Shown: piece after piece, positions 34,302 to 42,579 of the stretch
How the letters are laid out: every line of letters begins with the position of its first letter
Numbering within the stretch: position 1 is the stretch's first letter
NCBI GenBank assembly: GCA_015493635.1
Contig: WGCU01000032.1
Location: forward strand, 1-64,000
Source: Spirochaetaceae bacterium
GTDB lineage: Bacteria > Spirochaetota > Spirochaetia > B11-G9
Length of the DNA stretch: 64,000 bases
Reading direction: 5' to 3'
Made by a program: the position numbers and the translations under genes
The notes under the pieces: generated by a model
What the model was told of the DNA's origin: nothing
Seen by the model: the letters and a program-made list of their open reading frames with translations, nothing else
Databases searched by the model: none

Positions 34302-35627
34302 ATGATTATTATTAAAAACACAAAAGCGCTGCAGTTCGATCCTCCAACGGTATGGAACAATGTGGATATCGTTATTGACGGTGATACCATTGCGGATATG
34401 GGTAAAGGTATCGCGCAAAACTATACAGCTGATAAGATTATCGACGGAACGGATAAACTGGTCTATCCCGGTCTTGTCTGTTCCCACCACCATTACTATT
34501 CGGGATTATCCCGGGGGGTTCTCGCTGAAATAGGGCCGACTCCCGACTTTGTTTCGACACTAAAAAATCTCTGGTGGAGAATGGATAGAGCCCTGGATGA
34601 GGAATCAACCTACTATTCAAGCATTATAAGTTCCATCGACGCGATACGGGCGGGAACGACGGCGGTTATTGACCATCATGCAAGTCCTTCGTACATAACC
34701 GGTTCCCTTTCCACGATAAAGCGCGGATTTGATGATTCAGGCCTCCGGGGGATGACATGTTACGAGGTAACGGACCGGAACGGTATCGATCAGATGAAAG
34801 AGGGTGTTGAAGAGAATATCCGCTTTGCCAGGGAGATTGATGCGGAAGCTGCATCAGGTAAACCGCATCTCGTTGATGCGCATATAGGTGGCCACGCCCC
34901 CTGTACCATTCCTGATGAGGGAATGGAAATGATGGCTGCTGCCGTAAAGGAGACAGGCCGGGGGCTGCACCTTCATGTTGCCGAAGACAGGTACGATGTT
35001 TCCCAGTCCCACCTTGTATATGGAAAGGATATTGTGAAACGCCTTGATTCCTTCGGTATTCTCAATGAGAAGACGATCCTTGTGCATGGTATTTTCCTGA
35101 GCCCCGAAGAGATAGAGATATTGAACAGTCATGACAGCTTTCTCGTTCACAATGCCCGCTCAAACATGAATAACGGTGTCGGATACAACGAAAAGCTCGG
35201 CAGTTACCGGAATCTCGCTCTTGGTACCGATGGAATTGGTCCGAACATGTACGAAGAACTGAAGTTCGCCTATTTCAAGCATAAAGACGCAGGCGGCCCT
35301 CTGTGGCCGGGAGATTATCTGCAGTTTCTTGCAAACGGGAACAAGCTCCTTGAACGTAACTTTGGAGAGTCCTTCGGAAAACTTGAGAAGGGGTACAAAG
35401 CGGATATTGTGGTAACTGATTACCGCAGTCCCTCTCCCCTGGTTGCGGAAAATATAGGCGGACATATGGTGTTCGGCATGACGTCAGGTGATGTTGAAAC
35501 CGTTATCATTAACGGAAAGTTGGTTATGGAAAATAGGGAGTTTCCCTTTGATATAAAAGAAATCTATGCGAAAGCGGCAGTCGCTGCACAGCGGGTGTGG
35601 GATAACATGGACAAAATTAAAGCGTAA
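34302..35627 (+). CDS. ssnA: putative aminohydrolase SsnA
   Basis: The 441 residues form an amidohydrolase of the cytosine/guanine deaminase branch. The metal-binding HxHx motif is SHHHYYSG near residue 62, then HIGGHAPC, HLHVAED near 223 and GTDGIGPNM near 303. SsnA is one of the marker genes of the selenium/purine cluster; it probably removes an amino group from a purine or a ring-opened derivative, though the true substrate is not set. It sits between ygfK (9-base gap) and ygeY (13-base gap), with GGAG before ATG. A deaminase of different subfamily lies at 40437, so the two need not share a substrate. Confidence 0.92.
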   Translation: MIIIKNTKALQFDPPTVWNNVDIVIDGDTIADMGKGIAQNYTADKIIDGTDKLVYPGLVCSHHHYYSGLSRGVLAEIGPTPDFVSTLKNLWWRMDRALDEESTYYSSIISSIDAIRAGTTAVIDHHASPSYITGSLSTIKRGFDDSGLRGMTCYEVTDRNGIDQMKEGVEENIRFAREIDAEAASGKPHLVDAHIGGHAPCTIPDEGMEMMAAAVKETGRGLHLHVAEDRYDVSQSHLVYGKDIVKRLDSFGILNEKTILVHGIFLSPEEIEILNSHDSFLVHNARSNMNNGVGYNEKLGSYRNLALGTDGIGPNMYEELKFAYFKHKDAGGPLWPGDYLQFLANGNKLLERNFGESFGKLEKGYKADIVVTDYRSPSPLVAENIGGHMVFGMTSGDVETVIINGKLVMENREFPFDIKEIYAKAAVAAQRVWDNMDKIKA

Positions 35628-35640
35628 GAGGAGAAAAATA

Positions 35641-36861
35641 ATGGGAATTAACGACGAAATTCTAAAAAAAGCAAAAGAATACCGGGATTACACAGCTGAG
35701 AACTTATCAAAGATGGTACAGGCAAAGTCCTACAGCGGAAAAGAAGAGGAAGAATGCAGACTTATTAAAAAACTTTGTGAAGAAGCCGGATTTGATGAAG
35801 TATACTTTGATGATCTTGGAAGTGTTATCGGCCGTGTCGGTAACGGTCCGAAAAAAATTGCTTTTGACGCGCATATCGATACGGTAGAGGTTGGGGATCC
35901 TTCACAATGGAAGCTTGACCCCTTTTCCGGACTCATCAAGGATGGTCTTGTGCATGGCCGGGGATCTTCGGATCAAAAGGGCGGCGGCGCGTCAATGATT
36001 ACCGCGGGGCGCATTCTCAAGGAACTGGGATACGGAGGAGAGTTTTCCGTCTACTTTACCTTTACTGTTATGGAAGAGGACTGTGACGGAATGTGCTGGA
36101 AATATCTGATAGAAGAAGAAAAATTCAAACCGGATTTTTTTGTTTCCACAGAGCCGACAACCTGCCGGATCTACCGGGGACACCGGGGCAGGATGGAGAT
36201 TGTCGCCCGGCTTAAGGGAGTTTCATCTCATGGTTCAGCTCCGGAACGGGGAGTAAGTGCTGCATACAAAGCTGCCAAAGCTGCCCTGGCCATGGAAAAA
36301 CTGAACGCTGACCTTCAGCCTGATGATGATAATTTTCTCGGGAAAGGAACGATCGTTGTTTCCCAGATAGAAGTAAAAGGACCCTCCCAGTGCGCGGTTC
36401 CCGATCAGGCCATGCTTTACATGGACAGAAGACTAACCTGGGGAGAAGATGCGGAGCTTGCAATCAGCCAGGTAAAGAAATACATGGCGGAAGCTGTTGG
36501 AGAAAGTGAAGATTCCATAGATGTGTATATGCCTGATTATGAAAAGAGGGGCTGGAGGGACAAGGACTATGGGCAGGAGCTCTACTTCCCGACATGGAAA
36601 ACTCCTGAAGATCATGTTATCGTCAGATCTGGAGTGGATGCCTACAAAGAGCTGTATAAAAAGGATCCTGTGGTAGATAAGTGGACCTTCTCAACCAACG
36701 GTGTTGCTACTACCGGACGGCACAAGATTCCTGCCATTGGTTTTGGTCCCGGAGATGAAGAACAGGCGCATGCTCCCAATGAGGTAACCCGGGTGGATGA
36801 TCTGGAGATCTGTTCAGCTTTCTATGCGATGCTGCCCTATACTCTGGAGAAGAAACTGTAG
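35641..36861 (+). CDS. ygeY: YgeY-family selenium-linked M20 hydrolase
   Basis: The 406 residues make up an M20-type metallopeptidase/deacylase. Metal ligands are seen in AFDAHIDTVEVGD (His near 81), HGRGSSDQKGG (Asp near 111) and MEEDCDGM (Glu near 145), and a final His in EEQAHAPNE near 382. These are the YgeY signatures shared by the clusters in Enterobacteria and Clostridia. Members of this family cleave an amide bond; here the product of purine ring opening is the probable target. The ATG at 35641 has GAGGAG ahead of it; a longer frame from 35566 overlaps ssnA and is not used. A strong hairpin follows the stop. Confidence 0.9.
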   Translation: MGINDEILKKAKEYRDYTAENLSKMVQAKSYSGKEEEECRLIKKLCEEAGFDEVYFDDLGSVIGRVGNGPKKIAFDAHIDTVEVGDPSQWKLDPFSGLIKDGLVHGRGSSDQKGGGASMITAGRILKELGYGGEFSVYFTFTVMEEDCDGMCWKYLIEEEKFKPDFFVSTEPTTCRIYRGHRGRMEIVARLKGVSSHGSAPERGVSAAYKAAKAALAMEKLNADLQPDDDNFLGKGTIVVSQIEVKGPSQCAVPDQAMLYMDRRLTWGEDAELAISQVKKYMAEAVGESEDSIDVYMPDYEKRGWRDKDYGQELYFPTWKTPEDHVIVRSGVDAYKELYKKDPVVDKWTFSTNGVATTGRHKIPAIGFGPGDEEQAHAPNEVTRVDDLEICSAFYAMLPYTLEKKL

Positions 36862-36911
36862 GAGAATGTTCGCTTTTGTTACTGAAGATGAGTATATTTT
36901 AAGTGATGTGG

Positions 36912-36960
36912 AGCCGGTCTATCCCGAAAGGGGAAGGCCGGCTGTGATGTTTGTTTTTAT
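36912..36960 (+). other. GAAA-tetraloop hairpin between ygeY and the Mo hydroxylase
   Basis: AGCCGGTCT...CCC (36912-36925) can pair with GGG...AGGCCGGCT (36930-36943), giving about 14 pairs with one A-A mismatch and two G-T wobbles, capped by GAAA. A broken T run follows (TTTGTTTTTAT at 36950-36960). It may be a weak terminator, an attenuator or an mRNA-processing/stability stem that sets the level of the hydroxylase genes. A 39-codon frame (36866-36985) with AGGAG before ATG runs through it and overlaps the next gene; I cannot tell if it is translated. Confidence 0.55.
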
Positions 36961-36977
36961 GAAAAGGATCTGTAGCC

Positions 36978-39110
36978 ATGAGTAATAAAATCAGTACTGC
37001 TGTCCGTAGAGTTGACGCAGTTGAGAAGGCCTCCGGAAGAGCCCGTTATATTTCAGATTATGAGTTTAAGGGGCTTCTTTACGCCCGGGTACTCCGTTCT
37101 GAAAAACCCCGGGCCAAAATAACCGGTATTTCCAAACCTGACTTTCCCGAGGGTTATTACTATATCGACGGAAAGGATATTCCTTCTGAAGGCAGAAATA
37201 ACATCCAGATGATAAAGGACGACTGGCATGTTTTTGCAGAAGGTGAAGTACGGTATATTGGTGAAACCATAGCTCTTGTTGTCGGCCCGGACAAGGAAAA
37301 AGTGTTGCAGCTTCTTTCTGAAATCCGGGTTTCGTACAAAGAGGAAGAGCCGGCGTATACTATTGCGGAAGGTCTTGCCTGCAAGGGCGGCCCTCTTTTT
37401 GGTGATGACAATATTTACGGAGAGTATAATCTTGTAAAGGGAAATCCTGAAGAAGCGTTTAAAAACGCGGTAAAGGTTGTTGAAGGGACCTATAAAACGG
37501 GTTTTCAGGAACATCTTTACATGGAACCTCAGGGGATGGTGGGGACATGGGAAGAGGGCAAGCTGACGATCTATGCTTCGGCTCAGTGTCCTTTTTATAT
37601 ACGGAAATCTGTGGCTGGTGTTATCGGGGTTGATGAAAAGAATATCAGGATAAAACAGGTTACCACCGGGGGGGCTTTCGGCGGGAAAGAACATTTTCCC
37701 GATGTTATAGCAACGCCTCTTGCAGTTGCGGTACATAAACTTAAACAGCCGGTGGAACTGGTTTTTGACCGTATTGAAGACATCAGTTTTACCTGTAAAC
37801 GGCATCCCAGTGAGATTACCATAAAAACAGCCCTCGACAAGAACAACACTATTCTTGGTATGGATATAGATACCCGTATTAACGGCGGAGGCTATGAATC
37901 AAGTACTCTCATCGTTCTTCAGCGGGCGCTTCTCCACGGACTGGGAGTATACAACATCCCCAATGCCCATGTCCGGGGCAGGGCGGTGGCAACAAATACC
38001 TTTCCATCAGACGCGTACCGTGGATTTGGAGCACCTCAGGGTCTTTTTGCCATCGAACTGCATATGAGTCAGGTAGCCCGGGAGGCGGGGATGCTCCCTG
38101 CTGATTTTAAGCGGAAATATTTCATTAAAACCGGTGATATGACCGTAACAAATACAACAATGAAAGATGTCGTCAAGCTTGAGGAGATGTTTAAGGCTGC
38201 TGATGATATGTCGGATTATTCCAGAAAGGTAAAGGAGTATGAGCATGATCCGCTAAAGGGGATCGGAATCTCTTTTGTTAATCACGGCGGCGGTTTTACC
38301 GGAAACGGAGAGCAGGAAATTATCAAGAGTGTGGTAAAAATGAAGCGCACCGGAGAGAAGAAGGCAGCGCTTTATGTATCCAATGTTGAAATGGGTCAGG
38401 GGCTGCAGACGGTACTCCGGAAAATTGCGGCTCAGGAACTTGGCCTTGACTATACGGATATTGATTACGACAATCCTGATACGGATATCGTACCCGATTC
38501 AGGCCCTACCGTTGCTTCCCGGTCCACCATGGTTGTCGGGTACCTTATACAGGAGTGCGCGAAGAAATTAAAGACACGGTGGGACGAGGGGATAGGTACC
38601 GAAACAGAGCATCATTACGTGCATCCCCCGGGACTGGTATGGAATCAGGATACCCTCCAGGGAGATGCGTATCCTTCCTACGGATGGGGACTGAACGTTG
38701 TGGAAGTAGAGATGGATCCTGTTACGTTTGAGATTAAAACAACGGGTATATGGACGGTGTTTGATGTGGGAATCCCCATGGACGATACCATTATGGCCGG
38801 CCAGGTTTCCGGAGGGGTTATTCAGGCCCTCGGCTATGCGTCTATGGAAAAGTGTGAGGTGCTGGACGGACGGTTCCGGCAGCATACCATGGCGGACTAC
38901 GTTATTCCTACGTCAGTGGATTTTCCTGAGGTAAAGAACGTGTTTATCGAGAATCCCTACGCGTATGGTCCCTCCGGAGCGAAAGGCGCGGGAGAACTGG
39001 TATTTGATGCAGCGGCTCCTGCATACGCGGATGCTGTCCAGCAGCTGACAGGCAGGAATATTTATGAGATACCGGTAACACCGGAGATGGTTATGGGAGC
39101 TCTGAAATAG
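36978..39110 (+). CDS. xanthine dehydrogenase-family molybdenum-binding subunit
   Basis: The 710 residues are the large subunit of a xanthine dehydrogenase-family Mo hydroxylase. The chain opens VRRVDAVEKASGRARYISDY. Pterin-binding motifs are GGAFGGKEHF near 233, AYRGFGAPQG near 345 and NVEMGQGLQT near 470. The C-terminal GPSGAKGAGELVFDAA carries the catalytic glutamate near 678. With the Fe-S gene at 39111 and the FAD gene at 39578 it forms a full three-subunit enzyme in one operon. Its place suggests xanthine, hypoxanthine or a related purine as substrate, perhaps with a Se-containing Mo centre, since the yqeB/yqeC maturation genes lie in the same locus; this is inferred. Confidence 0.88.
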   Translation: MSNKISTAVRRVDAVEKASGRARYISDYEFKGLLYARVLRSEKPRAKITGISKPDFPEGYYYIDGKDIPSEGRNNIQMIKDDWHVFAEGEVRYIGETIALVVGPDKEKVLQLLSEIRVSYKEEEPAYTIAEGLACKGGPLFGDDNIYGEYNLVKGNPEEAFKNAVKVVEGTYKTGFQEHLYMEPQGMVGTWEEGKLTIYASAQCPFYIRKSVAGVIGVDEKNIRIKQVTTGGAFGGKEHFPDVIATPLAVAVHKLKQPVELVFDRIEDISFTCKRHPSEITIKTALDKNNTILGMDIDTRINGGGYESSTLIVLQRALLHGLGVYNIPNAHVRGRAVATNTFPSDAYRGFGAPQGLFAIELHMSQVAREAGMLPADFKRKYFIKTGDMTVTNTTMKDVVKLEEMFKAADDMSDYSRKVKEYEHDPLKGIGISFVNHGGGFTGNGEQEIIKSVVKMKRTGEKKAALYVSNVEMGQGLQTVLRKIAAQELGLDYTDIDYDNPDTDIVPDSGPTVASRSTMVVGYLIQECAKKLKTRWDEGIGTETEHHYVHPPGLVWNQDTLQGDAYPSYGWGLNVVEVEMDPVTFEIKTTGIWTVFDVGIPMDDTIMAGQVSGGVIQALGYASMEKCEVLDGRFRQHTMADYVIPTSVDFPEVKNVFIENPYAYGPSGAKGAGELVFDAAAPAYADAVQQLTGRNIYEIPVTPEMVMGALK

Positions 39111-39584
39111 ATGAAAGATATAGAATTTACCCTTAACGGGAAAAAGGTACATAGCGCAGCCGATCCTTTGAAACGGCTTCTTGATGTCCTCCGGGATGAT
39201 TTTACGGAAACCGGGGTAAAAGAGGGATGCGGAGAAGGAGAATGCGGCGCATGCTCGGTTTTAATGGATGGGAAGCTGGTAAACTCTTGTATGGTTCCCA
39301 TCGGTGCGGCAGAGGGGTGTGATATTGTCACACCGGAAGGGCTGCGGGAGACTGAAAAAGGCAAGGTGATTATTGAATCCTTTGCGGATTCCGGTGCCGT
39401 TCAGTGTGGTTTTTGTACTCCGGGAATGATGATGGCGGCGGATGCGCTTCTGGAAGAAAACAGTAATCCCTCTGAAGAGGAGATTCGGGAAGCCCTCTCC
39501 GGAAATCTGTGCCGGTGTACCGGTTACGATCTCATTGTCAAGGGAGTAAAGGACTCCGCCACGAGGGGGAAGAAACTATGGTAG
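39111..39584 (+). CDS. xanthine dehydrogenase-family 2Fe-2S subunit
   Basis: The 157 residues bind two 2Fe-2S clusters: plant-ferredoxin type CGEGECGACSVLMDG (near 40-55) with a further Cys in VNSCM, and helical type CGFCTPGM (near 99) with CRCTGYD (near 137). It carries electrons from the Mo subunit to the FAD subunit. The ATG follows the TAG of the Mo subunit directly, so translation is coupled; the end overlaps the next start by seven bases. Confidence 0.93.
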   Translation: MKDIEFTLNGKKVHSAADPLKRLLDVLRDDFTETGVKEGCGEGECGACSVLMDGKLVNSCMVPIGAAEGCDIVTPEGLRETEKGKVIIESFADSGAVQCGFCTPGMMMAADALLEENSNPSEEEIREALSGNLCRCTGYDLIVKGVKDSATRGKKLW

Positions 39585-40435
39585 ATTCATACAAACCTGC
39601 TACGCTTAAAGAAGCACTTGCTTTACGGAAGCAGCATGATCTTATCCCCCTTGCCGGCGGAACGGATCTTATGGTTAAGTATCAGAGCTGGAGCGGGACA
39701 CTGCCCCGGTTCCCCAAAGGTGCTCTCTTTATAAGCCGGCTGCCGGAGCTGAAAGGAATTGAAAAGAGGGGGGAGTCTCTCATTATCGGAGCCGGAGCTA
39801 CGTTATCAGATGTAGCGGCTTTTCCTGATACTCCCAAGGTATTACGGGATGCAGTTTTAAGTATTGCTGCGCCGGGAATCCGGAATATAGCAACTCTTGC
39901 AGGGAATATATGTAATGCCTCCCCGGCAGGAGATTCCATCTGTGCTCTTTACGCCCTTGATGCTTCGGTTGTTCTCCAGCGTACCGGGTCGGAACGGACC
40001 GTACCGGTTATGAAGTTTATCACCGGACCGGGGAAGACAGTCCTTGAAGGGGACGAACTTGTTACCGCTGTTATTGTCCTGTTGGAAAAAGCAAATATCA
40101 GTATCTTTAAAAAGGTTGGAACACGGAAGGCGAATGCCCTTTCGAAGCTTTCCTTTTCCGCGGTTGCCGAGGTAAAGGGCGGTGTTATAGACGGAATTGC
40201 TCTTGCGTTCGGTGCGGTTGGACCGACGGTGGTACGGTCAGTTGAACTGGAAAAGAAGTGTATCGGGAAAAAACGTTCTGAAATTGAATCGAATATTGAA
40301 GAGATAGTACGGGATTACAGTACCATGATTGTTCCGATAGATGATCAGCGTTCAAGTGCCGAGTACCGTAAACAGGTTGCCTTGAACCTGCTGCGGAATT
40401 TTTTGACTGAAGAACTTGCAGGAGGGATGCGCTGA
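39578..40435 (+). CDS. xanthine dehydrogenase-family FAD-binding subunit
   Basis: The 285 residues form the FAD subunit of the same enzyme. The start VDSYKPATLKEALALRKQHD leads into LAGGTDLMVKY (pyrophosphate loop near 33-43) and later TLAGNICNASPAGDSICAL near 110. The C-terminal CO-dehydrogenase-flavoprotein domain is complete. Electrons leave here to NAD or another carrier. ATG 39578 overlaps the previous gene by seven bases and has GAGGGGGA before it; an ORF from 39509 would be mostly overlap. The deaminase gene starts one base after the stop. Confidence 0.9.
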   Translation: MVDSYKPATLKEALALRKQHDLIPLAGGTDLMVKYQSWSGTLPRFPKGALFISRLPELKGIEKRGESLIIGAGATLSDVAAFPDTPKVLRDAVLSIAAPGIRNIATLAGNICNASPAGDSICALYALDASVVLQRTGSERTVPVMKFITGPGKTVLEGDELVTAVIVLLEKANISIFKKVGTRKANALSKLSFSAVAEVKGGVIDGIALAFGAVGPTVVRSVELEKKCIGKKRSEIESNIEEIVRDYSTMIVPIDDQRSSAEYRKQVALNLLRNFLTEELAGGMR

Positions 40436-40436
40436 A

Positions 40437-41804
40437 ATGGCTCAGATACTGTTAAAAGACTGTTATTACATTTTACAATCAACCCATGATGAGCCCCTCC
40501 GGGGCTGGGATCTTTTAATTGAAGATAACCGTGTCAAGAAACTGGCAAAAGATATCAACGTTACCCTTTCGGGAGATGACCGGGTTATTGACTGTTCTAC
40601 TCACGTTGTTGTGCCGGGATTTATCAATACACACCATCATTTTTATCAGACCCTGACACGGAACCTTCCGGCGGTTCAGGATGCGAAACTCTTCGATTGG
40701 CTTGTGTATCTCTATGAGATTTGGAAGCATCTTGATGAAGACGCGGTATACTATTCTTCCCTCCTTGCCATGGGGGAGCTGCTTAAAACAGGATGTACAA
40801 CTTCGACAGACCATCATTACGTGTATCCCCATCACATTACCGGGGATATTATGGGGATCCAGTTCAAGGCGGCAGAGCAGCTGGGAATGCGGTTTTCTCC
40901 CACGAGAGGGTCCATGTCTCTCAGCAAGAAGGACGGCGGGCTTCCTCCTGATACGGTGGTACAGTCTGAAGAAGAAATTTTAAAAGACAGTGAGCGGGTT
41001 ATTCAGACCTATCATGATGAGAGTGAGCTTTCCATGCGGAAGATCGTTCTTGCACCCTGTTCCCCTTTCAGTGTAACGGAACAGCTGATGAAAGATTCCG
41101 TTGAGCTTGCACGGAAGTACGGTGTCCGCCTTCATACCCATCTTGCTGAAACGAAGGATGAGAATGATTTCTGTGTTGAGATTTACGGGCGGCGTCCGCT
41201 GAAGCTGATGGAGGATACAGGATTTATCGGCAGCGATGTTTTCTACGCCCACGGAATTCACTTTACCGATGCTGAACTGCAGCTGCTCAGTGAAACAAAA
41301 ACCCATATTGCCCACTGTCCTTCTTCCAACATGCGTCTTGGATCGGGTATCTGCCGGGTTACCGAGATGCTTCCCAAGGGGATAAACGTCGGCCTCGGGG
41401 TAGACGGTTCAGCTTCCAACGATACATCGGATATGCTCGGCGAAATGCGGAACGCCCTGCTGCTACAGCGTGTTCATTACGGTAGTAATGCGGTTACCGC
41501 GAGGGATATTTTTAAACTTGCCACGGTAAACGGCGCCCGGCTTTTAAACTTTGAGAAAGTCGGAGAACTGAAAGAAGGCTGGGCGGCGGATATGGCACTG
41601 TTCAATATTGATAAAATGGAATACGCAGGTTCTCTTTCCGATCCCTTAGCAGCCTTAATCTTTTCCGGATACAACCATGGAACCGACTACACCATTGTGA
41701 ATGGAAAGATCGTTGTAGAACAGGGGAGGCTTGTTGGTGTGGACGAAGAGGAACTGACAAAGAAAGCAAACGAGATCTCTTTCAGGATGATTGAGGAGGC
41801 ATAA
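40437..41804 (+). CDS. 8-oxoguanine deaminase-like amidohydrolase
   Basis: The 455 residues form an amidohydrolase close to bacterial 8-oxoguanine/guanine deaminases: metal motif NTHHHFYQT near 66, TDHHYVYP near 116, LHTHLAETKDE near 234, and VDGSASNDTSD near 328, which is typical of 8-oxoguanine deaminase. Such enzymes turn 8-oxoguanine (or isoguanine-like purines) into urate plus ammonia. In this locus it would supply urate or xanthine to the hydroxylase route. GGAGGG precedes ATG 40437, which is one base past the previous stop; the following FAD gene overlaps its stop by one base (TAATG). Confidence 0.85.
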   Translation: MAQILLKDCYYILQSTHDEPLRGWDLLIEDNRVKKLAKDINVTLSGDDRVIDCSTHVVVPGFINTHHHFYQTLTRNLPAVQDAKLFDWLVYLYEIWKHLDEDAVYYSSLLAMGELLKTGCTTSTDHHYVYPHHITGDIMGIQFKAAEQLGMRFSPTRGSMSLSKKDGGLPPDTVVQSEEEILKDSERVIQTYHDESELSMRKIVLAPCSPFSVTEQLMKDSVELARKYGVRLHTHLAETKDENDFCVEIYGRRPLKLMEDTGFIGSDVFYAHGIHFTDAELQLLSETKTHIAHCPSSNMRLGSGICRVTEMLPKGINVGLGVDGSASNDTSDMLGEMRNALLLQRVHYGSNAVTARDIFKLATVNGARLLNFEKVGELKEGWAADMALFNIDKMEYAGSLSDPLAALIFSGYNHGTDYTIVNGKIVVEQGRLVGVDEEELTKKANEISFRMIEEA

Positions 41805-42577
41805 TGATACAGGAAGCAGTAAAACCCGCTTCTTTGAAAGAAGCGGCTGCCCTGCAGAAGCAGGGGATGATGTTTTTAAGCGGTGGAACACTCATAAATT
41901 GGGCTCCCGCGCAGATAAAGGCAGAAAAGGTTATTCTTCTGGAGGGGCTTCTCTCTACCGGAATAGAACAGAAGGGTGATACCCTTGAAATAGGAGCGGG
42001 AGCAACCCTGCAGTCCATAGCTGACTCACCGGCTGTACCCGAAGTATTACGGACCGGGGCAGGATTTATTCCCTCAAGAATTATCCGCAGCATGGCAACT
42101 ATCGGAGGTAACATAGCTGCAAACCGGACAGACTCATATATAATTCCCGTACTCTTTGCTCTCCAGGCCAAGGTTGAAACGGCCGGTGGAGAAATCATGG
42201 ATGTCTATTCATACTGTACCGAAGAGCGCAGCGACCTTATTGTAAAGGTCCTTCTCCCCAGAGTGGACGGATCGGCAGCTGTTGACCGGGCACTACGCTC
42301 TTCGGCAGCGTATCCTTCCGCTGTTACGGCAGTACGTGTTGCGGACGGAGACTGTGTTGTCGCTCTCGGCTGTGCCGCACCCCATGCCATCCGCCTTAAG
42401 GATGTTGAACAGGGGATCGTATCGAAATCCCTCGTTTCAGAGGAAGATATTTTTAAAGCAGTATACGCTGCCATCAATCCTCCCGCGGGTCTCAAGGAGA
42501 CGGCGGAATACAAACGGTATATAGAATCAACCCTTATTGCTCATTCCGCGGTGCAGTGCCGGAAGGGAGGGAAATAA
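41804..42577 (+). CDS. FAD-binding subunit for the XdhD-type hydroxylase (YgfM-like)
   Basis: The 257 residues belong to the FAD subunit family: AVKPASLKEAAALQKQG at the start, SGGTLINWAP in place of the usual GGTDL loop, SMATIGGNIAANRTDSYIIP near 90, and a shorter C-terminal domain than the subunit at 39578. In E. coli ygfM stands next to xdhD; here the gene ends three bases before the xdhD start. It should therefore be the FAD partner of XdhD. The FAD-loop changes are typical for the YgfM group rather than decay. Confidence 0.85.
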   Translation: MIQEAVKPASLKEAAALQKQGMMFLSGGTLINWAPAQIKAEKVILLEGLLSTGIEQKGDTLEIGAGATLQSIADSPAVPEVLRTGAGFIPSRIIRSMATIGGNIAANRTDSYIIPVLFALQAKVETAGGEIMDVYSYCTEERSDLIVKVLLPRVDGSAAVDRALRSSAAYPSAVTAVRVADGDCVVALGCAAPHAIRLKDVEQGIVSKSLVSEEDIFKAVYAAINPPAGLKETAEYKRYIESTLIAHSAVQCRKGGK

Positions 42578-42579
42578 TC

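Noticed and set aside
36912-36943. The GAAA hairpin as a bacterial SECIS element for selenocysteine
   Set aside because: No reading frame has an in-frame TGA just upstream of it that continues; ygeY ends with TAG before it and the next gene starts after it.
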